NCBI GenBank assembly: GCA_023544495.1
Contig: JAMJFV010000125.1
Coordinates: 1 to 5,819 of the forward strand
Direction of reading: 5' to 3'
DNA: 5,819 nt
Origin: ANME-2 cluster archaeon
GTDB taxonomy: Archaea > Halobacteriota > Methanosarcinia > Methanosarcinales > Methanocomedenaceae
Positions within the stretch are counted from its first letter, which is position 1, and each line of letters opens with the position of its first letter. Shown here piece after piece: positions 1-5,192 of this stretch. Position numbers and translations under genes: made by a program. The notes beneath the pieces were generated by a model. The model was given only the letters and a program-made list of their open reading frames with translations, was not told the origin of the DNA and ran no database searches.

Positions 1-45
1 CTCGCAACTTCAGATGTTTCAATCCCTCCAAGGTCTGATTTTAAC
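1..45 (-). CRISPR. Leader-proximal end of a type I-B CRISPR array (one repeat, partial first spacer)
   Basis: One complete 30-nt repeat lies at 16-45; on the plus strand it starts GTTTCAATCCCTC and ends CTGATTTTAAC. Read on the minus strand, the direction in which the cas genes point and the leader enters, it starts with GTTAAAATCAG and ends in ATTGAAAC, the 8-nt 5' handle expected after Cas6 cleavage in type I-B. From memory it differs by only a couple of bases from a repeat common in I-B loci of thermophilic bacteria and archaea (CATAGG there, CCAAGG here at 28-33). Positions 1-15 are the repeat-adjacent part of the first spacer, normally the most recently acquired. Only one repeat is visible, so the call rests on sequence recognition and on position behind cas2, not on periodicity. 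The array must continue to the left. Confidence 0.88.
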
Positions 46-147
46 CAAGCTGATTTGACCACATTTCGGGCACTTGACTTAGTTTCATGAAAATCTATCT
101 ACATCGACATTGATGCTGCTTTTTCATAGAAATATAGTGATTCGATA

Positions 148-156
148 TTATATAAA
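148..156 (-). promoter_or_regulatory. Candidate TATA box of the CRISPR leader promoter
   Basis: On the minus strand this reads TTTATATAA, close to the archaeal TATA consensus, within a longer TTTTATATAATAT run. A start about 25 nt downstream would fall near 120-128, giving a pre-crRNA with roughly 75-85 nt of leader before the first repeat. The segment just upstream is purine-containing (GAAATAAGCGG) but is not a clear BRE. If the host were bacterial, TATAAT on the minus strand (147-152) would instead resemble a -10 element. Either way the position fits the array promoter. Confidence 0.5.
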
Positions 157-188
157 ACCGCTTATTTCAACCAAAATACCCTCCCCTG

Positions 189-237
189 TTTTCGTGGATC
201 CCTCATCTGGCATTTCCTTTATAAGGATCCACGAAAA
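189..237 (-). terminator. 13-bp perfect inverted repeat behind cas2; possible terminator or protein-binding dyad
   Basis: Arms at 189-201 (TTTTCGTGGATCC) and 225-237 (GGATCCACGAAAA) are exact reverse complements, separated by 23 nt, and begin five bases past the cas2 stop codon. In RNA this would form a strong hairpin at the end of the cas transcript. On the minus strand the hairpin is followed by CAGGGGAGGG, not a U-run, so it is not a standard bacterial intrinsic terminator; the U-rich part precedes the stem. It may end or stabilise the cas mRNA, insulate the leader promoter, or be a DNA site for a regulator or architectural protein. The inverted repeat is certain; its role is inferred. Confidence 0.45.
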
Positions 238-241
238 ACCA

Positions 242-505
242 TCAGATAATCGTATCTATCTCAGCCGGACGGTGCCCTAGTTCTTCAAACCCAAGATACT
301 TTTTATCCCTCACATGATAGAAGAAAATGCTATCCACATCTTCATCGATAATCTCTTTCAAACGCGAATGGACCTTAATATATTCTGCTCTTGTAAGTTC
401 CCCCTCAAGCACACTGTTTTGCACCCAGTTGAGATATTGCTTCAGGAAAATACGCACCCTATTCAGACGCTCCACCCCAACATCATAAACAACTATTACG
501 TACAT
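242..505 (-). CDS. cas2: Cas2, CRISPR adaptation protein
   Basis: This 87-residue protein has the usual Cas2 length (80-100) and the ferredoxin-like opening MYVIVVYDV, whose Asp8 is the conserved metal-site residue at the end of the first strand. The following RLNRVRIFLKQYLNWVQNSVLEGEL is the typical helix and second strand that form the dimer. The family acts as a dimer clamped between two Cas1 dimers and measures prespacer length during integration. The ATG is one base beyond the cas1 stop codon. The GTGGTGG that precedes it (510-516) is a Shine-Dalgarno-like sequence lying inside the last cas1 codons, so cas1 and cas2 are probably translationally coupled. cas2 is the last gene before the leader, as usual. 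The sequence is intact and the identification is firm. Confidence 0.96.
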   Translation of the reverse strand: MYVIVVYDVGVERLNRVRIFLKQYLNWVQNSVLEGELTRAEYIKVHSRLKEIIDEDVDSIFFYHVRDKKYLGFEELGHRPAEIDTII

Positions 506-506
506 C

Positions 507-1508
507 TTACCACCACATCACAAGGGGCTTGTACACCTCATCCTCGATCACATGCTTTGATATCTTGTAAAGCTCAAGCCTGATAAGCCTCTTGTATGAT
601 ACATTGCGCCCCAGCCCCTTATGCTTGATAGTGGTGCCAAGCTTTTCATTATATTCCTGTAAAAATATCTTCTTGCCCTTCTCACTGAGCAACATATCCC
701 CGATTTCGCCCATAAAGCAATTATCATCCAGCATATTCTTGTTCACAAGCTTGAGTATAATCCTGTCAACGATAATCGGCTTGAAAATTTCACTCACATC
801 GAGAGCAAGGGAGAACCGCCGCTCAAATGGCTCGTGCAGATATGATATCGTCGGATTTAGCTGAGTATTGTAGATTTCAGAAAGTACTGTTGTGTACATC
901 AGGGAATTGCCGAAACTAATCAGTGTATTCATCTTATTCCCAGGCGGGCGGCGTGTTCTAGTTACGATCCTGTAATCTTCAGGAAATATCTCGTCCAGAG
1001 CACTGTAATAAATATTGCGAATCCGCCCCTCAACACTCATCATACCGGGGATGGAATCAGCTTCAGGAAGACGGATAATCTCTGATTCAATGGAAGCTAT
1101 ATACGCATCCATCGTTTCCTGAATTCCATCCTTGGTCCTTGAGTAATACTTGAGATTCTTCAGGATATTCCCGCAGGCGCCTTCGATAAACTTTGCTGCC
1201 AGCCACATCCTTTTGGCAGCATCGAGATAATGGGATGCCTGCTGTATCACAAGGTCTCCGCTTATCAGTGTCTCTCTTGGATACATGCTGCCTTCATAGA
1301 AACCGTAGTAGTTGAAAAAGTGTATAGGGATGCCATTCTTTGACAAATACGACACAACACCGGATGAAAACGATAGATTCCCGTATGCGTAAATGGAATA
1401 TATCTTGTTTATGGGCAAAACCCGTTTCTCATCTTTGTTCACAAAATAGACTGTATTTTCCTTGCGTTGTAAGATGCCATCCTGCAGGATATAATAATCA
1501 GTTCGCAT
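507..1508 (-). CDS. cas1: Cas1 integrase, type I-B (Cas1b) family
   Basis: This is a complete 333-residue Cas1, the usual length for the I-B branch. Cas1 catalyses the two transesterifications that insert a prespacer at the leader-repeat junction. The N-terminal beta domain (about 1-85) contains INKIYSIYAYGNLSFSSG and GIPIHFFNYYGFYEGSMYPRE, characteristic of Cas1b. The C-terminal helical domain carries the metal ligands: Glu160 in SVEGRIRNIYY, His225 in SYLHEPFERRFSLALD, and Asp237/Glu240 in LALDVSEIFKP. The protein ends in the family-typical MWW. The ATG is preceded at the right distance by AGAGGA (1515-1520), six bases upstream, which supports this start. It lies 66 bp after cas4 and one base before cas2. 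Nothing is missing or broken. GC content is visibly higher than in cas3. Confidence 0.97.
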   Translation of the reverse strand: MRTDYYILQDGILQRKENTVYFVNKDEKRVLPINKIYSIYAYGNLSFSSGVVSYLSKNGIPIHFFNYYGFYEGSMYPRETLISGDLVIQQASHYLDAAKRMWLAAKFIEGACGNILKNLKYYSRTKDGIQETMDAYIASIESEIIRLPEADSIPGMMSVEGRIRNIYYSALDEIFPEDYRIVTRTRRPPGNKMNTLISFGNSLMYTTVLSEIYNTQLNPTISYLHEPFERRFSLALDVSEIFKPIIVDRIILKLVNKNMLDDNCFMGEIGDMLLSEKGKKIFLQEYNEKLGTTIKHKGLGRNVSYKRLIRLELYKISKHVIEDEVYKPLVMWW

Positions 1509-1514
1509 TGTAGT

Positions 1515-1520
1515 TCCTCT
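1515..1520 (-). promoter_or_regulatory. Shine-Dalgarno site of cas1
   Basis: On the minus strand this reads AGAGGA, with six bases to the cas1 ATG. It is a good match to the 16S rRNA tail and fixes the cas1 start. Confidence 0.65.
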
Positions 1521-1549
1521 TTTTCAATATCTTTACGGGCAAAATGTTG

Positions 1550-1580
1550 TATCAATCGCTGTATCAATCTCATATCAATC
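1550..1580 (-). repeat. Three GATTGATA direct repeats in the cas4-cas1 gap
   Basis: The 8-mer GATTGATA on the minus strand (TATCAATC on plus) occurs at 1573-1580, 1562-1569 and 1550-1557, with steps of 11 and 12 bases, close to one helical turn. The first copy overlaps the last sense codon and the TGA stop of cas4; the other two are non-coding. The extended copies GATTGATAC differ by one base from GATTGAAAC, the end of the transcribed CRISPR repeat. They may be a regulator-binding site upstream of cas1, or a small slippage duplication of the cas4 stop region. The repeats are certain; a function is not. Confidence 0.7.
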
Positions 1581-2081
1581 ACCACCGCCGCCACAGAAGC
1601 AGAATTCTAAATATGCACACTTGGGGCATATTTTGATGCGTTTAGGATGGGGCATCCGGCCTGTGACTATTTCTTCAATACGATGCATGTCATTCTCGAT
1701 GTTTATTTCATCATCCTGTGTTAGCAATACTTCCTTTGTCTGGTTCAGCAATGGGTAGTTCATGATGCCTTGCGCATCAACTCCCCTTTGCTTGAGATAA
1801 TAGAGGTAATAGTACATCTGGTGCAGGTGGGCGTCTTCCATCGTTTTAGTCTTTTTTATTTCGTGCAGTTCCAGTACGCCATTGCGCCGCTTCACAAAAT
1901 CTATGCTTATCGTGTTGTCAATTGTGATGTCTTTTTTGTTCTTGCTGTAGCGGTCTTCATGGAGCATCTTGCCGATACTGACGTTATCATGCTCGTGCTC
2001 AAGTGTAATATTGTGGGAAAAAAGCCAGAGCTTGGTGTGGCAGATGTGAAGGTAGTTTATCTTGACACCTGTTATTTTCAT
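1575..2081 (-). CDS. cas4: Cas4, RecB-like Fe-S exonuclease of CRISPR adaptation
   Basis: Cas4 processes prespacer ends and helps choose and orient prespacers by PAM, working with Cas1-Cas2. The RecB-type nuclease core is present (numbers from the chosen start): His41 in GKMLHE, Asp61 in ISIDF, Glu74 and Lys76 in LHEIKKT, and the QMYYY motif at 88-92. Four cysteines for the 4Fe-4S cluster are Cys14 (ICHTKLW), Cys152, Cys155 and Cys161 (CPKCAYLEFC), with an extra Cys163 before a Gly-rich tail. I chose the ATG at 2081 because MKITGVKINYLHICHTKLW is how I-B Cas4 proteins usually begin, giving 168 residues. In-frame ATGs at 2120 and 2153 would add 12 or 24 residues, including a Pro/Thr stretch unlike the family. 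None of the three starts has a clear ribosome-binding site; the DNA before 2081 is C-rich, so the start is uncertain. It lies 125 bp after cas3 and 66 bp before cas1. Confidence 0.92.
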   Translation of the reverse strand: MKITGVKINYLHICHTKLWLFSHNITLEHEHDNVSIGKMLHEDRYSKNKKDITIDNTISIDFVKRRNGVLELHEIKKTKTMEDAHLHQMYYYLYYLKQRGVDAQGIMNYPLLNQTKEVLLTQDDEINIENDMHRIEEIVTGRMPHPKRIKICPKCAYLEFCFCGGGGD

Positions 2082-2206
2082 GGCAGGTGTGGGAGTGGGG
2101 GGAAGGTCATTGGTTTGCATGAGTGATATTGTTTTGAGTTGAGATCGATGCATATTTTTGATGAGGGCGCAATGAATTCACTGATGAACTTTGATAAAAA
2201 AAAGTA
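2082..2206 (-). other. cas3-cas4 intergenic gap, possible internal promoter
   Basis: This 125-bp gap (53 bp if cas4 started at its most upstream ATG, 2153) is the longest gap between cas genes here. It begins with a T8 run and then carries CAAAAATATGC on the minus strand near 2151-2159, a weak TATA-like element. Initiation about 25 nt further on would fall near 2129, just ahead of the in-frame ATG at 2120. No Shine-Dalgarno sequence precedes any cas4 start, which would fit a short-leader transcript. The promoter is a weak suggestion only. Confidence 0.25.
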
Positions 2207-2211
2207 TCAAA
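2190..2211 (-). terminator. T8 run with short dyad at the end of cas3; possible terminator
   Basis: Just past the cas3 stop the minus strand has eight consecutive T (2196-2203), and 7-bp arms TTTGATA and TATCAAA (2205-2211 and 2190-2196) flank it, one of them containing the stop codon. Archaeal RNA polymerase can terminate at T-rich runs alone, so this could attenuate transcription between the interference genes (cas7-cas5-cas3) and the adaptation genes (cas4-cas1-cas2). It could equally be harmless AT-rich spacer. The arrangement is seen; the effect is inferred. Confidence 0.35.
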
Positions 2212-4492
2212 TAAACACCGCACCACCATTATTTTTTTGTGGAAGATCAGCTATCTGAAGACCTATTCGCGAGTCATAATGAGCAGTAATTGTAAATACG
2301 CCCTCATCGTCTTGGATTGGTTCAATATATCCTTTGGATCTGAGCATGCTAAATTGTGTGACACGTAGCGGGACTAATAACATACCAGCCTCAATCCATC
2401 GTTTATCTCTTCTCAAACTCATATATTTCTCATGGCATACCTCCGGCAAAACTTCGATTGATTGATCAGTTCCTTCTATGACATCCTCAACCCAGTTACG
2501 ATAAACCCCGGCAATCGTATGTTCATCAAAATCCTTCAGTTCAGGATAATTCAAAGCCCGTTCAAACTCTTCCCACTCAGTTTTAGCATACCCGTCCGCG
2601 TAAACCATATCTGCCACATCGATGAGATTTCTCTCTGCTAACACAGTACCTTGTAGTGATTCTATACTCTGAAGAGTCTTTTCAACTATTGCTTTTGGAT
2701 AAATGTTGAATTTATTTACTTGCTCCTTGCATACAATTACCGTTTCTGGTTCCCTTTTACCATATCTGTTTACACGTCCAAATCTCTGAATCAATGCATC
2801 GATTGGTGCTGGTTCAGTTATGCAGTTATTATAATCTAAGTTCAAACTGACTTCAATCACTTGAGTTGCAATGAGTATTTTTGGTTGTTGTTTTATAATC
2901 AAGTCCTCAAGATTACTTCTGTCTCGTTGAGTAAATCGTGAATGAAGAAGCACGGGTTCCTCAACATTATATATACCTTCATCTTTTCTTTTGATAATGT
3001 ATTCGTAGACATTCTGCGCAGTTGCAACGTGGTTACAGATTATTAACAATTTTTTATCTGAAAATCGAGTTATAAAAGCATCTATTTGCTCTAATATATT
3101 TCCAGACCACATTTCAAGTATATGGCGCTTTTTGGTAATGACTTCGTTATCCATTGGCTCTGTTGAATCTGGTTCAATTATTGTCAACTTCTCGCCCAGA
3201 TGTTGGCTGATGAGTTGCTGAAGAAATTCAGGCATTGTTGCGGATGCAAATAAAAACTTTGCGCCAAGTGGTTTTAGCCAATGGATCATTGCAAATATGA
3301 GCCCAATAATTCTTGGTTCATATGCGTGAATTTCATCAAATATGAAGCATGCTCCTGGAAATTCGATCAGCGATTGCTCCCACCCTCGCCCACGTAATGC
3401 ACTGCGCAGAATCTGGTGCGGAGTGCATACTCTAATCGGATAATACATCTCTCGTGCAAGATCTGCCAGAAGCTTTGCCGTACTCCCATCCTGTGTTTCA
3501 TCTTCCTGAAGTTTATATAGGTGCGCCACATTTTTGTGATGCAAAAGCCCCACATTATCTTTTCCACAGATTGATTGCAATGTGCTAAACATGGCATTTA
3601 TGCTTGCAGTATATGGTAGCACATAAAATAGACGCCCATTTTCTATTTGATTGTATGCAGCCCATAAAAGGGCAGCATTTGTTTTTCCAGACCCTGTAGG
3701 CGCTCTCAGAATAGCATCACCAGAAACACTACCAGAAACCATCTGAAAAGGGCGCGGAGTTTCTCCTTCTTTGAAAAAATGGTAATCCTTTAACGTGATT
3801 GGAGGGGGAAGACTGGTTACATTGGCAGATGATAAGTGGTCTGAGCTAATCAATGCACCACGTAATAGTGCTGCATACCTTCGTTTCTCTTTTGGAATAA
3901 ATGCAAGTTGTCCGTATCTGCTTGAGCGAGACAGCCATTCATATGGTAGTCCAATATCTGCGAAATCAGGAATTTTGTTGAGTTCCCACTCCTGCCGTTT
4001 TGTTTCCTTGCATAATCCATTCCACATACTTAGAAAGTCTGCTGATGTTTTATACCATTCATGTTGCATTTTAGTGCACACTGGCGCAAGATCTTCCAAA
4101 TCATCCTTAAAAGGAATTTGCTGTTCAGGCAATGTTTTTTCATTAGTTACTGTAATATCTGGAAAAATACTTTTATGGTGGGTCAAAATAGCAAATAATT
4201 GCTCATCTTTAATGTCTGGAAATGTTGCAGCGAAAGTAGCAGAAATAATTTCGTGACGCTTTCCACCCCAGTTTTTAGTGCGTCCGTACATCACATCCTG
4301 AAAACCACTCGCGGATTTTCCCACGTCATGTGCGATCGCACAAAAAAACAAATCGTTTTTTAAGTTCTTGCAGTCATCTTTGCTAAACGGTGCTCTATCT
4401 GCGATTCCGGATGCAACATTTGTACAATCTAGTAAATGGTCAAAGAGTGTTGTTTTACCATCACTCTTTGCCATCAATTCTTGCCCACTCAT
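2207..4492 (-). CDS. cas3: Cas3, HD nuclease-helicase of type I CRISPR interference
   Basis: Cas3 is recruited by target-bound Cascade and unwinds and degrades the non-target DNA strand. Numbering here is from the most upstream ATG (4525, 772 residues). The N-terminal HD nuclease (about 28-235) has His30 (LFDHLL), His66-Asp67 (IAHDVGK), His91 (KRHEI), His116-His117 (LTHHK) and Asp229 (SSDH). The superfamily 2 helicase follows: Walker A RAPTGSGKT at 274-282, DEIH at 397-400, SAT at 428-430, and motif VI QRFGRVNR at 580-587; a C-terminal domain ends at 772. Domain order and length are normal for a fused Cas3, and no motif is lost. I prefer the ATG at 4492 (residue 12), because related proteins begin a few residues before the AKSxGxxLxxH segment and this cuts the overlap with cas5 from 65 to 32 bp. 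ATGs at 4507, 4516, 4525 or 4474 remain possible; none has a well-spaced ribosome-binding site. GC is lower than in cas1 and cas4. Confidence 0.95.
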   Translation of the reverse strand: MSGQELMAKSDGKTTLFDHLLDCTNVASGIADRAPFSKDDCKNLKNDLFFCAIAHDVGKSASGFQDVMYGRTKNWGGKRHEIISATFAATFPDIKDEQLFAILTHHKSIFPDITVTNEKTLPEQQIPFKDDLEDLAPVCTKMQHEWYKTSADFLSMWNGLCKETKRQEWELNKIPDFADIGLPYEWLSRSSRYGQLAFIPKEKRRYAALLRGALISSDHLSSANVTSLPPPITLKDYHFFKEGETPRPFQMVSGSVSGDAILRAPTGSGKTNAALLWAAYNQIENGRLFYVLPYTASINAMFSTLQSICGKDNVGLLHHKNVAHLYKLQEDETQDGSTAKLLADLAREMYYPIRVCTPHQILRSALRGRGWEQSLIEFPGACFIFDEIHAYEPRIIGLIFAMIHWLKPLGAKFLFASATMPEFLQQLISQHLGEKLTIIEPDSTEPMDNEVITKKRHILEMWSGNILEQIDAFITRFSDKKLLIICNHVATAQNVYEYIIKRKDEGIYNVEEPVLLHSRFTQRDRSNLEDLIIKQQPKILIATQVIEVSLNLDYNNCITEPAPIDALIQRFGRVNRYGKREPETVIVCKEQVNKFNIYPKAIVEKTLQSIESLQGTVLAERNLIDVADMVYADGYAKTEWEEFERALNYPELKDFDEHTIAGVYRNWVEDVIEGTDQSIEVLPEVCHEKYMSLRRDKRWIEAGMLLVPLRVTQFSMLRSKGYIEPIQDDEGVFTITAHYDSRIGLQIADLPQKNNGGAVFI

Positions 4493-5165
4493 GGAGATAG
4501 ATGGCATGCTCCTCATCTGTGTCATTGTTTATATGGTATAAATTCGGATTATCAACGATTGAGCCTGCAGAAACAACCTGAAAAAGGCGAATATTCATAG
4601 GATTTCTCGTCATCCCAATTATACTGTTATCGAAAAATTCAGGAAGTCTCAACATTCTACCACCAATATTTTCCTGTGGAAACGGCATAATCGTTGTACC
4701 AACCTTGCCAGTTGGCTTCTGCGTCACGTCTGTCGTTTCGACTTTCTCAATCCATGTTAAATCTTGTGACCTTCCAAATGTTGGAATCCCCGCTGGTCGC
4801 TTAAGAATATCAAAGAAATCCATATTATCAAGATATAATTCTAAGACTGGATATGCATGGAATTCATATGATCTTATGGCTGTTCCTTTGGTGTGGGGTC
4901 GCAATTTATTGTTTTTGAATTCAAATCTGTGGGTTGTCTCCATATCCACGCCCAATCCAGCACCAGAAACATCTTCACCAAAACGATATTCAAAGCCTAT
5001 TCTAACGTCATCTGGATAAACTTCTTTTCCTGCACAGCACCCGAGAAATCCAAGCAGTGTAGAGTAAGATGGCACAGGAGCACATAGAGATTTACCGCTC
5101 ACAACAAGGGGAATTCTAAACGTTGCTGTAATTCCCTTGATTGTGGCATGGACTAATTTATCCAT
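4461..5165 (-). CDS. cas5: Cas5, Cascade subunit of type I-B (Cas5t-like)
   Basis: Cas5 caps the 5' handle of the crRNA in Cascade and contacts the large subunit. This 234-residue protein opens with HATIKGITATFRIP (about 6-19), the Cas5 N-terminal RAMP strand with its aromatic-Arg pair. PVPSYSTLLGFLGCCAG (30-46) then matches the 'P-S-T-L-G-LG' helix that defines Cas5. PAGIPTFGRSQDL (124-136) corresponds to the conserved glycine-rich GRSQDL loop. The pattern resembles the Cas5t (Tneap) branch. The ATG follows a strong GGGAGGG ribosome-binding site at 5174-5180, eight bases upstream, so the start is secure. It lies 27 bp after cas7, and its 3' end overlaps the start of cas3 by 14-65 bp depending on the cas3 start, so these two are probably translationally coupled. 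It is complete. Confidence 0.92.
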   Translation of the reverse strand: MDKLVHATIKGITATFRIPLVVSGKSLCAPVPSYSTLLGFLGCCAGKEVYPDDVRIGFEYRFGEDVSGAGLGVDMETTHRFEFKNNKLRPHTKGTAIRSYEFHAYPVLELYLDNMDFFDILKRPAGIPTFGRSQDLTWIEKVETTDVTQKPTGKVGTTIMPFPQENIGGRMLRLPEFFDNSIIGMTRNPMNIRLFQVVSAGSIVDNPNLYHINNDTDEEHAIYLHEWARIDGKE

Positions 5166-5173
5166 TTAATAAA

Positions 5174-5180
5174 CCCTCCC
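5174..5180 (-). promoter_or_regulatory. Shine-Dalgarno site of cas5
   Basis: The minus strand reads GGGAGGG, with eight bases to the cas5 ATG, in the 27-bp gap after cas7. It is the best ribosome-binding site in the window and fixes the cas5 start. Confidence 0.75.
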
Positions 5181-5192
5181 GATCATAGTGCC

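Larger units (their letters stand above)
46..241 (-). promoter_or_regulatory. CRISPR leader between cas2 and the first repeat
   Basis: This 196-bp non-coding stretch separates the cas2 stop from the first repeat and reads toward the array on the minus strand. It is AT-rich in the middle and contains no plausible gene; the longest minus-strand reading from an ATG seen there is about ten codons. It holds four recognisable elements, described separately: a TATA-like promoter, a pair of TTTCATGAAA-like motifs, an inverted repeat next to cas2, and a degenerate half-repeat touching the true repeat. In this family of systems the leader both drives pre-crRNA transcription and directs Cas1-Cas2 to integrate at the first repeat. 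The assignment is from position and content; leader function itself is inferred. Confidence 0.8.

Noticed and set aside
46..59. A CreA-like guide RNA or second CRISPR repeat in the leader
   Set aside because: The repeat-like element lacks the handle-forming ATTGAAAC half and there is no spacer between it and the true repeat, so it could not give a normal crRNA-like product.
96..128. Ten-codon minus-strand reading (ATGAAAAAGCAG...) in the leader
   Set aside because: It is very short, has no convincing ribosome-binding site and is expected by chance in a leader.
314..864. Plus-strand open frames opposite cas2 and cas1
   Set aside because: They lie wholly antisense to well-recognised genes, have no family resemblance and no ribosome-binding site.
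1549..1584. A second miniature CRISPR array in the cas4-cas1 gap
   Set aside because: The units are only 8-9 bases with 11-12 base steps, which leaves no room for spacers.
1770..2126. 118-residue plus-strand frame opposite cas4
   Set aside because: It is the antisense shadow of Cas4, whose catalytic and Fe-S residues are all present on the other strand.
3367..3597. 76-residue minus-strand frame inside cas3
   Set aside because: It is out of frame within the helicase domain and has no recognisable features. The cas3 frame covers it with intact motifs.
3795..4256. 153-residue plus-strand frame opposite cas3
   Set aside because: It is antisense to the HD domain and the start of the helicase region, which are coherent Cas3 protein sequence.
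4705..5087. Plus-strand frames opposite cas5
   Set aside because: They are antisense shadows of a clear Cas5 gene with its own strong ribosome-binding site.
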